Positions 26,262 through 35,304 of a DNA stretch of 64,000 nucleotides are shown piece after piece. Below the pieces are notes generated by a model that was not told the origin of the DNA, ran no database searches, and saw nothing but the letters and a program-made list of their open reading frames with translations. A program made the position numbers and the translations under genes. Position 1 is the first letter of the stretch; every line of letters starts with the position of its first letter. Where the stretch lies: assembly GCF_900890705.1 (NCBI RefSeq), contig NZ_CAAHFH010000001.1, positions 2,852,001 through 2,916,000 on the forward strand, given 5' to 3'. Source of the DNA: Pontiella sulfatireligans (GTDB taxonomy: Bacteria; Verrucomicrobiota; Kiritimatiellia; Kiritimatiellales; Pontiellaceae).

Positions 26262-26351
26262 ATGAAAACGAAGTCCGGAGGCCTCGCGTGCAACCATCCC
26301 AGCTCAAAGCATATGCATAAAATGCATGCCCAGAAAGCATTCACTGCCTAA
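26262..26351 (+). CDS. Small His/Met-rich ORF (29 aa)
   Basis: ATG 26262 is preceded by GGAGGTG six bases upstream and by a plausible promoter. The peptide of 29 residues starts MKTKSGGLACNHPSSKHMHK and has four histidines, four methionines with the start, and one cysteine. The ribosome-binding site and start, GGAGGTGCG then ATGAAAACG, are nearly identical to those of the secreted lectin-like gene at 26476, which may mean a shared origin of the leader. No family is recognised; it could be a metal-binding peptide or a relic. Confidence 0.35.
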   Translation: MKTKSGGLACNHPSSKHMHKMHAQKAFTA

Positions 26352-26424
26352 CGCCCCAGCAAACAAATTTAAACACACCCACAATCCTTTTGTTTACAAC
26401 AGGTTACAGACACCTCCAAAGGCG

Positions 26425-26440
26425 TGGCACACCCTATGCA
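26425..26440 (+). promoter_or_regulatory. Putative sigma-54 promoter of lectin-like gene
   Basis: TGGCACACCCTATGCA matches the sigma-54 consensus except for the first T of TTGC; the GG (26426-26427) and GC (26438-26439) dinucleotides have the right spacing. The predicted start near 26451 gives a 25-base leader before ATG 26476. No activator gene is adjacent. Confidence 0.5.
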
Positions 26441-26475
26441 TTTAGGGAAAGCGGATACAACACAGGAGGTGCGTC

Positions 26476-27759
26476 ATGAAAACGATAGTGGCAATTATCA
26501 CACTCAATGCCGCAACGGCTATTGCCGCGACAGCCGGTACATCCGATTATGCATACTGCCCGCACAACGAACACTACTACAAGGCCGTGCATGTGCCGGA
26601 AGGCATCAGCTGGTCCCAGGCCAAAGCCGAGGCAGAGAAAGATGGCGGCTACCTGGCAACCATCACGTCGGAAAACGAAAACAAGTTTGTCTTCCGTCTC
26701 GTCAACTCGGATCGCTTTTGGACTCCGATCGGGGGATTCGACAACTTTGGTCCCTGGCTCGGCGGCTATCAGGGAAAAGGCGCGAGAGAGCCGGACAGCG
26801 GCTGGCGCTGGGTTACGGGAGAGGATTTCTTCTTCGCAAGCTGGGCCCCGATGGAACCTTCCGGACGCTGGAAAGGCAAAGATGAAAACTGTCTCCAGTT
26901 CTACTGCAAGGGCGGTGCGCGATTTGGCAAATGGAACGACACCATCGAGATTCCGGACGACATCCCCGTGCGCGGCTACATCATCGAGAAGGGCGAAACC
27001 CAAACCGAGCCCCGAGAAACGCTGGTGACGGAACCGTTGCTCGAGGTGCATGAATTCACCGGAGCGAATGGAAAAAGCTGCCGCGGACGGGTGATTACCT
27101 ACAACGCAAACAACGACACCGTTACGATTGAAAAGGAAAACAAGCACACATGCAAAGTCGACTTGGCCCATCTGTCGGCGAACGACCAGGCCTATGTCCG
27201 CGAGTGGCACCTGATTAAGGAATTCTGCACCCCAAACCGCATCCGCATCTCCGCCAAGGAAAAGAAATGCGCCGAAGACCGCGAGATGGCGGTCCACGAC
27301 AACCAAGGCAACAACTTTGCACAACAGACCATGGAAAGCATCGGCTACGAAGTCTTCCTCGAAAACCGCATCGGCGCCGACCTTCCAGATGTGGAGCTCG
27401 AATACTGCATCTACTATGAACAGGATCGGCCAAGCTACGCCAACAAGATGTCGGTTGGCCAAGGGGTGAAATGCGGAACGCTGGATATCGGCACGCTTGC
27501 CGAAAGAGCAAAGACGCAGATCGACACCGAGCCCGTCATCCTGCTCAAGCGCCAGCAGGAATATGGCCCGAACAATGAGCTCCGGGGAGAAGTCCACGGG
27601 GTCTGGATCAGGCTCTACCTTCCGCTGGCCAACGGCAGCCGGGCCATGCGCGAATACGCATCCCCCAAAAATATCAGCCGCAACAAACAATGGGCCACCA
27701 CCGATGTCTCGGTCCTTAAACCAAACTTCCTGCGCCAGAGCATGGGAAGAAACAGATAG
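26476..27759 (+). CDS. Secreted C-type lectin domain protein with SHD1-like domain
   Basis: AGGAGGTG lies before ATG 26476. The 427-residue protein has a short signal peptide (to about AATAGT), then a C-type lectin domain (~25-170): YYKAVHVPEGISWSQAKAEA, GGYLATITSENEN, WIGG-like FWTPIGGF and the late ENCLQFYCKGG..GKWND core. Next comes an SHD1-like module (~187-250: FTGANGKSCRGRVITY, CKVDLAHLSANDQAYVREW), common in PVC bacteria. The last ~180 residues are an unrecognised beta-rich domain. Probably periplasmic or extracellular; the ligand is unknown. The next gene follows after 41 bp. Confidence 0.78.
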   Translation: MKTIVAIITLNAATAIAATAGTSDYAYCPHNEHYYKAVHVPEGISWSQAKAEAEKDGGYLATITSENENKFVFRLVNSDRFWTPIGGFDNFGPWLGGYQGKGAREPDSGWRWVTGEDFFFASWAPMEPSGRWKGKDENCLQFYCKGGARFGKWNDTIEIPDDIPVRGYIIEKGETQTEPRETLVTEPLLEVHEFTGANGKSCRGRVITYNANNDTVTIEKENKHTCKVDLAHLSANDQAYVREWHLIKEFCTPNRIRISAKEKKCAEDREMAVHDNQGNNFAQQTMESIGYEVFLENRIGADLPDVELEYCIYYEQDRPSYANKMSVGQGVKCGTLDIGTLAERAKTQIDTEPVILLKRQQEYGPNNELRGEVHGVWIRLYLPLANGSRAMREYASPKNISRNKQWATTDVSVLKPNFLRQSMGRNR

Positions 27760-27800
27760 GCCACGAAAAAACTGCCCCGACTAAACATGGAGGAAAAATA

Positions 27801-29174
27801 ATGAAAATGAAAAAAACAAAATGCATCACTCTCGCAGCCCTGCTTGCAGCGATGGTTGGACTCACCTGCAAGGCAGACGAGTCCGAACCTAAACTCCAGC
27901 TCCACGGGAAAACCCTGATGGTTTATCCCGTCCTGATGGAAAAAGAGGGAACCCCGAATAGCGACAGCTCGTGGAAATTCGGCGTTGTGGTCGGAAAAAA
28001 CACGGCCGCGCTGATCGAGGAATACGGCATGCATCCTGATATTTCGACCGAAGGCCCCGACTCGATTGCAGATGAAGACAGCCTTGCCGCCATGGAAAAC
28101 AAGTTCCGGACGTTCCTTGCAGCGAAAAAGGTGGAGTCGGACTACAGTCTTTTTGCCCGCTTCCGTCTCGGTCGATCAAAACACGGTCCGAGAATCATCA
28201 GGAGCTGTGCCATGCTGGCCGATTCCAGCGGACAGATTGTATGGTCCGAGGAACAAACCGAATTCCCGGAAGAGTATTCCCCGATGCATGGAATGATGGG
28301 ACTGATCAATGCAGTACATTCCGCATCCGACCTGAAGGAGCCCGACTGGGAAAACCGGAAATCAGGTCCCTTTGCCAGAAGAATGCAGCAAGAGTCAGGC
28401 CTGCCGTCTGTCGAGGAATACGAAGCCATGGATGCCCGGTTTGAAGCCGCGCAGGAATCGTTCAAGGAAGCCACGCTGACCATCTACCCCTTCCGTATCT
28501 GGAAACAGGCAGCCGGTTCAGCGACAGGAGCCGAGGTTCTGGCAAAAAAACTGAACGACGCGGGCATCTTTAAATCCGCCCTCGCTGCCGAAACCGATAC
28601 CCGCCTGATTGCAAAGCGGGATCCGGACAGTCCGGGACAGCCGTCCATTATCGCGGCTTCCGCCCGCGACTTCAGCAAATACCTGAAAGAGCATCCTCCC
28701 GCCACGGACTATGCCCTGCTCGCGGACGTCACCGTTCCGGTGCACCATGTTCATCTGGTGCTTTGCGATAAGTCAGGCGTATGGCTCCACTTCAACATCG
28801 CCAACAGCCATCATGACGACTATCGGAAACTTAAACCGAAAACGGTTGAAGACTGCGCCGAACTCGCCTTCGGACGATTGACAGCCAGAATAAATGAACA
28901 GAAGGAGCAGGAAGGACTGGACGAAGCCATTGCGGCATACAAACCGGATCCGCGTCATTTCGGCAAATACATAGACAAGAACGGCTACGTTGAATTGAAA
29001 CCGAACGGCTCATTCCTCCTCAATGCAAAAGGCCATGAAATGCAAGGCACCTACGCCGTAGTGGAAGGAAACACACTCGTTCTCACATTTCCCGGAAGAA
29101 GGAGTCGTCCCATCGGGAAGCTTGAAGAAGGCAAACTGATTCACAACGACGGCGATGTGTCGATCAAACAATAA
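27801..29174 (+). CDS. Secreted protein with internal duplication, unknown function
   Basis: GGAGG precedes ATG 27801. The 457 residues start with a signal peptide ending near GLTCKA. Two related halves can be seen: LMVYPVLM, DYSLFARFRLG and DSSGQIVWSEEQ in the first (~38-160) and LTIYPFRIW, DYALLADVTVP and CDKSGVWLHFN in the second (~227-335), so the fold is duplicated. A smaller C-terminal domain (~385-457) has GKYIDKNGYVELKPNGSF and GTYAVVEGNTLVLTF, a beta-sandwich-like pattern. No enzyme motif is recognised. It is probably co-transcribed with the lectin-like gene. Confidence 0.7.
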   Translation: MKMKKTKCITLAALLAAMVGLTCKADESEPKLQLHGKTLMVYPVLMEKEGTPNSDSSWKFGVVVGKNTAALIEEYGMHPDISTEGPDSIADEDSLAAMENKFRTFLAAKKVESDYSLFARFRLGRSKHGPRIIRSCAMLADSSGQIVWSEEQTEFPEEYSPMHGMMGLINAVHSASDLKEPDWENRKSGPFARRMQQESGLPSVEEYEAMDARFEAAQESFKEATLTIYPFRIWKQAAGSATGAEVLAKKLNDAGIFKSALAAETDTRLIAKRDPDSPGQPSIIAASARDFSKYLKEHPPATDYALLADVTVPVHHVHLVLCDKSGVWLHFNIANSHHDDYRKLKPKTVEDCAELAFGRLTARINEQKEQEGLDEAIAAYKPDPRHFGKYIDKNGYVELKPNGSFLLNAKGHEMQGTYAVVEGNTLVLTFPGRRSRPIGKLEEGKLIHNDGDVSIKQ

Positions 29175-29259
29175 TTGGAGGTGTATGATGCAAACTTGAT
29201 CGCCGAATCCTTTGGAAGCCATCGGCTCACATGCTAGTTTTTGAAAAGGAAATGCAACG

Positions 29260-30171
29260 ATGGACAACATACTCTACATCATAAACCCGGCAGGCCATGG
29301 CGGAGCGGGCATGAAGGCTTGGGGCGCTTTTAATGCGGTCTGGGCGGATCCCATTGATCCGGCGCACGTCGTCATCACCGAAAGGCCTGGCCACGCCCGC
29401 GAAATCGCGGCTGCGGGCGAGGACTATAAAATCATCGCGGCCGTGGGCGGCGACGGCACCGTCGGCGAAGTCATCTCCGGCATCATGGACCGTCCAGGGC
29501 CGAAACCCAAACTGGCCGTCATTCCGTGCGGCACGGGCAACGACATTGCCCGGCACGCAGGCATCCACTCCCCCGCCGATGCCGCGGCCGCATTGCGCAG
29601 CGGGCAACACCGCTCCTTTGATCTCGTGCGGGTCGATGGAACGCTGGACGGGAGCAATGCACACCGGCATGCTTTCCTGTTCGCAAATGCAGGCTTCTCC
29701 TCAACACTCCGAATAAAGCCTTGGATGAAGCGGGTGTTGGGGGCAACCGGTGCATACTACTTGGCCACGCTGCTGGAGGTGCTCACCTTTCGGGCGCCCC
29801 GCATGACCGTGCGCGTTGATGGCGAAGAATATGCCGGACCCACCTTCTTGGTGGTCGCCGGAAATGCCGAGTGGGTGGCCGGCGGCAGCATGCGCCTCTC
29901 CCCGGGAGCCGTCACCGACGACGGCGAATTGAATGTGACCATCATTCCTGCACTATCCACCTTCAAGATCATCACGCAGCTGGGGCGCATTGCGAAGGGC
30001 ACGCACATCAACGAACCCGGCGTCTCCTATTTCACCGGACGCAAAATCGAGGTGCACAGCGAACCGCCGTCCATACTGGATTTGGACGGAGAAGGGTTCG
30101 GAACAACCCCGGCGATCTTTACCGTCTGCCCGCTGGCTCTGGAGCTTGTCTGCGCCGCATCCCCAACATGA
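29260..30171 (+). CDS. Diacylglycerol kinase family lipid kinase (YegS/DgkB-like)
   Basis: AAAAGGAA lies before ATG 29260. The 303-residue protein has the DAGK catalytic signature: NPAGHGGAG at the start, VGGDGTVGEVISGIM with the GGDGT nucleotide loop (~63-67), and PCGTGNDIARHAG. The C-terminal beta-sandwich has the SMRLSPGAVTDDGELNVTII motif where DGxL coordinates magnesium. Members phosphorylate diacylglycerol or related lipids at the inner membrane face. The gene is not obviously coupled to its neighbours. Confidence 0.9.
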   Translation: MDNILYIINPAGHGGAGMKAWGAFNAVWADPIDPAHVVITERPGHAREIAAAGEDYKIIAAVGGDGTVGEVISGIMDRPGPKPKLAVIPCGTGNDIARHAGIHSPADAAAALRSGQHRSFDLVRVDGTLDGSNAHRHAFLFANAGFSSTLRIKPWMKRVLGATGAYYLATLLEVLTFRAPRMTVRVDGEEYAGPTFLVVAGNAEWVAGGSMRLSPGAVTDDGELNVTIIPALSTFKIITQLGRIAKGTHINEPGVSYFTGRKIEVHSEPPSILDLDGEGFGTTPAIFTVCPLALELVCAASPT

Positions 30172-30260
30172 TTCCCCTCTCCAAATCAAGACTTGCCAAA
30201 CCATCCAGAAACGTTATATCTGCCGGCAAGGATTCGCCCTTATAATCGGAGGCGGCTGGA

Positions 30261-30635
30261 ATGAAATTCGCAAACGAAACTAAAGCCTGCATCGCATCCA
30301 TTCTGGCCATTAGCCTGTTCACCATGCTGTGCACCTCCTGCACTACCGCTCCGAAAGGGGTGCGCGAAATGGTGTGGATTCCCGGAAGCCAAATTACAGA
30401 AGAGGAGCTGCAGCGCCGCGGCGTGCATTATGAAAAAAGCGAATTCGACAACGAAGCGGGATACTTTGTAGAGACACGCACGTTGAACAAATTCTGCGAC
30501 TACACTCTCGAAGCGTCAGAAAATGTCATTTCCTTCGCGACCAAAGGGATCGTGGTGGTTGGCGTTCTTGTCCTCATGTTTCCAGAACTGTGGATGCCGT
30601 CTTCCGTCAACGTCAGTCGGGGCACACCGGACTAA
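30261..30635 (+). CDS. Small lipoprotein, unknown function
   Basis: The 124-residue protein has a lipoprotein signal: a charged start, a hydrophobic SILAISLFTML segment and a lipobox CTSC with the acylated cysteine near residue 27. The remainder contains a polar region (EEELQRRGVHYEKSEF) and a C-terminal hydrophobic stretch (IVVVGVLVLMFPEL), so it may span or reassociate with the membrane. GGAGG lies upstream of ATG 30261. It converges with the MacB gene six bases downstream. No family is recognised. Confidence 0.65.
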   Translation: MKFANETKACIASILAISLFTMLCTSCTTAPKGVREMVWIPGSQITEEELQRRGVHYEKSEFDNEAGYFVETRTLNKFCDYTLEASENVISFATKGIVVVGVLVLMFPELWMPSSVNVSRGTPD

Positions 30636-30640
30636 AGGCT

Positions 30641-32599
30641 TTACTCATAGCGAAGCGCCTCAATCGGGTTGAGCAATGCGGCCTTGCGTGCCGGCCAGAT
30701 GCCAAACACGATGCCAATCAACGCGGAGAAGCCAAAGGCCATGTAGATGGAGTGCTGCGTAAAAGCAACCGGCATATCAGCGAACCGTTCGGCCAAATAA
30801 CCAACACCGGATCCGAGGCCAATGCCTAAGCACCCGCCAAAGAAACTGATGATCAGCGCCTCAATCAGAAACTGCAACATAATATCGTTCCGCCGTGCAC
30901 CAAGTGCCTTGCGCAAACCAATCTCGCGCGTCCGCTCAGTAACTGAAACGAGCATAATGTTCATGATGCCAATGCCGCCGACCACCAGTGCAATCGAAGC
31001 GATGCTCGAAAGCAGCAGCGACATAATATTACTCGTTTCCGAAACCGCGTCCTGGATTTCCGCCAGATTCCGGATCTCGAACGGATTTTCCGACGTGCCG
31101 GTGCGATGCCGGTCGGCCATGAGCGTCATGATATCCGTCTGCGCCCGTTCCATGTTCTTCGCATCGTCAATCTGGATCTCAACGCGGTCGACATAATCCT
31201 TGCCAAACAGCCGGCGCATGGCCGTCGTAACGGGAATAAACGCGGTATCGTCATAGTCCCTAAAGCCGCTGCTTCCTTTTTCAGGCAGCACGCCGATCAC
31301 CGTAAAAGTCTGGCGGTTAATCTTAATCTGCTGCCCCACCGGATTAAGTCCCTGAAAAAGTTCACGTGCAGGCGTTACTCCAATCACCGCCACCCGAGCG
31401 CGGTTATTGTCTTCTTCTGCCGTAAAGAAGCGGCCGAGCTGCGGTTCATAGGAACGCATTAATTCATAGTCGGGATCCACTCCTTGCACGCGGCAGCTCC
31501 AGTTCAGGTTGCCCGCCTTAAGCTGCGCGTTTCCATCCACCGTTGAGCTGATGCGCAGCACGTGATTCACCTCATCGCCAAGGGCTTTCACGTCAGCCTG
31601 AGATATGCGTGACGAGGAGCCCTGCGCCTGCCGCACACCACCGCGGGAGCGGCGTTGCGGCATTAGCATTAACAGGTTGGAACCAAGGCGGCTCATCGAC
31701 TCCTCAACAGCCGCTTTGGCCCCGTTGCCAACCGCCACCGTGGCAATCACCGCCGCCACCCCAATCATGATGCCCAATGCGGAAAGCGCCGTGCGCACTT
31801 TATTCGCCAGCAGCGAACGAACGGATTGCTTCACCAAAACCAATCCTTCTGTGAGAGAGTGCAAGCCAAATCCGGTGTGCGCCGGCTCAGCCTTGTCAAC
31901 TTTGCCAACCCTTGGAATTTCGGGCGAATCAGGATTCTTAAAATCGTTTAGGATTTTACCGTCTTTGAGCTCGATGATACGCTGTGCATGGCTGGCCACA
32001 TTGGAATCGTGCGTCACCAAGATAATCGTGAGGCCGCGGGCATGCAGTTCGCTCACCACTTCCATGATTTCCTTGGCGCTCTTGGAATCGAGATTGCCCG
32101 TCGGTTCATCGGCAAAAATGATGGAAGGGTTGTTGACCAGCGCGCGCGCGATCGCAACACGTTGCTGCTGGCCGCCGGACAGCTCGTTGGTGTGGTGCGA
32201 CATGCGTTCGCCGAGCCCCACCAGCTCCAGCATCTTGCTCGCGGCCTCGTTTTTGTTTCCATTGCGGGCATAGATCAGCGGAAGCCCGACATTCTCCAAT
32301 GCGCTCGTCCGCTTCAACAGATTAAACTGCTGGAAAACAAAACCCATCACCCGGTTACGGAAGGCCGCCAAAGCCGTATCGGAAAACTTTGTAACGTCGG
32401 TGCCGTCGATCTCAAACGTTCCAGAGTCTGGAACATCGAGCAGGCCGAGAATATGCATCAGAGTTGATTTGCCGGACCCTGATGCACCGATGATCGCCAC
32501 ATATTCGCCCTGCTCGACCGTCAACGAAACGCCGTCCAGCGCGTGCACCTCGACCTCGCCCATTTGGTAGGTCTTGCGGAGATTTTCGATTTTGATCAT
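30641..32599 (-). CDS. macB: MacB-type ABC transporter ATP-binding/permease
   Basis: The 652-residue protein fuses an N-terminal ATPase (Walker A GASGSGKST, signature LSGGQQQRVAIARALV, Walker B IIFADEPTGNLD, H-loop THD) to a MacB permease with one TM helix near residue 275, a large periplasmic domain (~300-520) and three TM helices at the C-terminus (IALVVGGIGIMNIMLVSVTE, then ALIISFFGG and AFGFSALIGIVFG). Length and layout match MacB, a mechanotransmission pump that drives TolC-dependent export from the periplasm. The start overlaps the adaptor gene stop by one base. Confidence 0.93.
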   Translation of the reverse strand: MIKIENLRKTYQMGEVEVHALDGVSLTVEQGEYVAIIGASGSGKSTLMHILGLLDVPDSGTFEIDGTDVTKFSDTALAAFRNRVMGFVFQQFNLLKRTSALENVGLPLIYARNGNKNEAASKMLELVGLGERMSHHTNELSGGQQQRVAIARALVNNPSIIFADEPTGNLDSKSAKEIMEVVSELHARGLTIILVTHDSNVASHAQRIIELKDGKILNDFKNPDSPEIPRVGKVDKAEPAHTGFGLHSLTEGLVLVKQSVRSLLANKVRTALSALGIMIGVAAVIATVAVGNGAKAAVEESMSRLGSNLLMLMPQRRSRGGVRQAQGSSSRISQADVKALGDEVNHVLRISSTVDGNAQLKAGNLNWSCRVQGVDPDYELMRSYEPQLGRFFTAEEDNNRARVAVIGVTPARELFQGLNPVGQQIKINRQTFTVIGVLPEKGSSGFRDYDDTAFIPVTTAMRRLFGKDYVDRVEIQIDDAKNMERAQTDIMTLMADRHRTGTSENPFEIRNLAEIQDAVSETSNIMSLLLSSIASIALVVGGIGIMNIMLVSVTERTREIGLRKALGARRNDIMLQFLIEALIISFFGGCLGIGLGSGVGYLAERFADMPVAFTQHSIYMAFGFSALIGIVFGIWPARKAALLNPIEALRYE

Positions 32600-33810
32600 T
32601 ACCGCGGTCCCCCGCGACCACCACCGATAGAGGGCATAAGCGGGCTGCTTCCCGACGACGATGATTTACGTGAACCCAGGCTTATTTTCTGAATTAAAAC
32701 CTCATCGCCTTCTTCAAGTCCTTCGAGAATTTCGGTGTAGGAACCATCGGTCATGCCCGTCTTCACGACCAGCTGTTCCGGTTGGTCTGGATTGCCGGAA
32801 GCAACAAAGACGTATGAAACCGTGGCCGCGCCCTTCTTTGCTCCCCCTTTGCCGCCGGGACGGCCGCCGCCCCCCGCCATCTGGGCCAAACGCTCTTTGA
32901 TTTCGGCATCAGACATGCCGCGCTCTTTCATCCGCTGCGTCATAGCCTGGGCCCGCTCTTCAGGAGACATCGACGAAAAATCCGGGCGTCCTCCACTCCC
33001 CCCGGATGCGGATGATCCGGCCGGCCTACCGCCGGTTTTAGAGGCGGTTTTTGCGTCCGCCTGCTCCATGATTGCCGAGGCAGGAAGTACAAGGGCCCCT
33101 TCTTTTTCCTCGATCACAAACAAAAGATTGGCCGTCATGCCGCTGCGGACAAACGAAGGCACGCGGTCGGGCCGGACATCCACTTCATACATCGTGACAT
33201 TGCTGACCGTTTTTGCGTCATACGCAATCTTCTCCACCACGCCAGCGAATTCACGGTCCGGATAAGCCTCGAGCGTCACTTCCACACTCTGTTCATTCTT
33301 AACCTGGCCAACATCAGTTTCATCGAGGTTCGCGACAATAATCAGATCGTCGGCAATCACGACCACCGCATCGTTGGCACTGATCGACTGCCCCGGCTCA
33401 AAATTGCGCGCAATCACCGTGCCCTTGATCGGAGAGACCAGCGGCGAAGGCTTGTAGAGATTTTCCCAGTACTCGAGTTCGTCCTTGCTGACCGCCAAGG
33501 CGGCGTCGAGCAGCGTCGCACGTTCGGTGGAGCTGACCCAGCCCAAGATCTGACCCTTGACGACCGAATCGCCTTCATCGACCAACAGTTCTTCCAGGCG
33601 CCCCGCGATCGGCGGCTTGACATCGAGCCGGTTGCGCGGTTCGACCTCGCCGGTCGATTCGACCGTGGTTCGCAAATCTTTTCGCTCCACCTTGGCGCGG
33701 TCGTAGGAGGGCTTGGCCTCTTCCACTTTTTTGACTTTGGCGTTGTAGTACCAATATCCAACGCCGGCCAACACGGCCAGTACGACAATCCATTTCATTG
33801 CTTTTTTCAT
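32599..33810 (-). CDS. macA: MacA-type periplasmic adaptor (membrane fusion protein)
   Basis: ATG 33810 directly follows the TolC gene stop. The 403-residue protein has an N-terminal membrane anchor (WIVVLAVLAGVGYWYY), a biotinyl-lipoyl-like half (PPIAGRLEELLVDEGDSVVKGQ and SPIKGTVIARNFEPGQSISA) with an unusually short hairpin between, and beta-barrel and membrane-proximal domains. An insertion of about 90 residues (~260-350), rich in G, S and K with SPEERAQAMTQRMKERGMSD, separates the last two strands; similar low-complexity insertions occur in adaptors of PVC and Bacteroidota bacteria. It links the MacB pump to the TolC channel. Confidence 0.9.
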   Translation of the reverse strand: MKKAMKWIVVLAVLAGVGYWYYNAKVKKVEEAKPSYDRAKVERKDLRTTVESTGEVEPRNRLDVKPPIAGRLEELLVDEGDSVVKGQILGWVSSTERATLLDAALAVSKDELEYWENLYKPSPLVSPIKGTVIARNFEPGQSISANDAVVVIADDLIIVANLDETDVGQVKNEQSVEVTLEAYPDREFAGVVEKIAYDAKTVSNVTMYEVDVRPDRVPSFVRSGMTANLLFVIEEKEGALVLPASAIMEQADAKTASKTGGRPAGSSASGGSGGRPDFSSMSPEERAQAMTQRMKERGMSDAEIKERLAQMAGGGGRPGGKGGAKKGAATVSYVFVASGNPDQPEQLVVKTGMTDGSYTEILEGLEEGDEVLIQKISLGSRKSSSSGSSPLMPSIGGGRGGPR

Positions 33811-33811
33811 A

Positions 33812-35080
33812 TTATTCGCCTTGTTGTGTGTGCCAATCGCTCCAGCCCAGTGCATTTTTCCAGCGCGCCTGCTCGGCTTCCGCTGTACGGCGGCGGGCGA
33901 GATGGGCTTGACTCTGGGAGATCAGGTTGCTCTCGATAATATCCCAGTCTTCATAGGAAAGCAGCCCCTGCTTGTATTTAGCCGTCGAGATTTCGGCGCG
34001 CAGCATTTCCGCGTCTAGCAGCTGCTTTTGCACGGACTCGCTTTCGACGGAGTCCATATAGCTGTTCCAGCGTTGCTGCAGGGTGGCCATGAGCGTATTG
34101 GCCGTATCCAGCAAATCCATCTCCGTCTGAACAACCTTTTCCTTGCCGGCGGCGATGTCGCTGCTTAGCTGGTTGCCGGTGAAAAGGGGCATCGAGGTGT
34201 TGAGGCCCACGCTCCAGCGGCCGTTGTAGTTGTCGTAGTCGGAACTATTGGCGGAGGCGATGGCGGTGAAACGGAGATCGGGAAAACGCTGGCTGCGCGT
34301 GACCTTCACGCCCTGCTTGGCGGCTTCAATCTGGGTGATGGCAATGCTGTAGCTCGGGGTCTGCTCCATCAAGCCCTTGAGGTCGACGAGGTTGTCGGGA
34401 TTCTTCGCCGCCAGATCCCCCTGCGCGCCGGGTACCGGGTCGAGCTGCCCCATGGCGGCGGCGAGGTTGCGCAGCGCATAGTCGAGCGCACGGCGGGCCT
34501 CGCGCTCATCAAAGCCGGCCTGAGCGAGCTGCGCCTTGCTGCGCGCCAGCGAGCCGGCATTTTCGCGGCCGCCGTCGAACCGCAGCTGGATCAGCCGCAC
34601 GTTGTTGGCGCGCCGCTCGGCAATCTTTTGGGTCAGTTCGATCAGATCCTGTGCATAAAGCACATCGACATAGGCCACCCGCACGCGCAGCTCGACATCG
34701 GAAAGCGCCTTGCGGTACTGCTCGGCTCCAATCTCCAGCTGAGCCATGGCGCGCCTACGCTTGGCCAGATTGCCGCCGCCGCTGAAAAGGTCCTGTTGCA
34801 ACGTTATCGCGCCGGTCGAGCTTTTGCCGTCGTCCCATTTGTTGTCTTTTTCCGATTCGTTGTAGCTGCCGCCCGCCGAAGCCGTGACGGAAGGCAGGAA
34901 GCCGGAGCTGGCCGAAGACACGCCGTATTCAAGCTCGCGAACCGCGGCCCGGGCCGACATCAGCTCGGGACTGTACGACTTGGTGCGCCCCAAGCATTCC
35001 TCCCACGTTAAAAAATCGTTGGTCGAGGCCTGCGCCAAACCAACGGCCAAAAAGATGAAAACAACCACACTTTTGTTCAT
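33812..35080 (-). CDS. TolC-family outer membrane efflux protein
   Basis: Start ATG 35080 has GGAGAC upstream and gives a signal peptide MNKSVVVFIFLAVGLAQA. The 422-residue protein shows the two-fold TolC repeat: LGRTKSYSPELMSARAAVRE and a matching TPSYSIAITQIEAAKQGVKV with the following beta strands FLPSVTASAGGSYNE and FPDLRFTAIASANSSDYDNY. It would form the trimeric outer-membrane tunnel. It is the first gene of the TolC-adaptor-MacB operon, probably exporting a hydrophobic compound or peptide. Confidence 0.92.
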   Translation of the reverse strand: MNKSVVVFIFLAVGLAQASTNDFLTWEECLGRTKSYSPELMSARAAVRELEYGVSSASSGFLPSVTASAGGSYNESEKDNKWDDGKSSTGAITLQQDLFSGGGNLAKRRRAMAQLEIGAEQYRKALSDVELRVRVAYVDVLYAQDLIELTQKIAERRANNVRLIQLRFDGGRENAGSLARSKAQLAQAGFDEREARRALDYALRNLAAAMGQLDPVPGAQGDLAAKNPDNLVDLKGLMEQTPSYSIAITQIEAAKQGVKVTRSQRFPDLRFTAIASANSSDYDNYNGRWSVGLNTSMPLFTGNQLSSDIAAGKEKVVQTEMDLLDTANTLMATLQQRWNSYMDSVESESVQKQLLDAEMLRAEISTAKYKQGLLSYEDWDIIESNLISQSQAHLARRRTAEAEQARWKNALGWSDWHTQQGE

Positions 35081-35304
35081 AAAGTCTCCATTCAAAGCCA
35101 TAGAACCAAGTTAGCGTGCTAATATTGCATGGTTTATTTAAAAAAATCCCGCCAAATATTGCAGCATTGAACATTTTCGGCCAGCCGGACGAAACACTGA
35201 ATTGTGACAGTTCTGATAATGTTTATAGAATTGCCCTTCGCAATCCGCCTCCGCCTGTCTCATTCTATCCTTCCGACTTCCAACTAGTGCGTAAAGTGAC
35301 AAAA

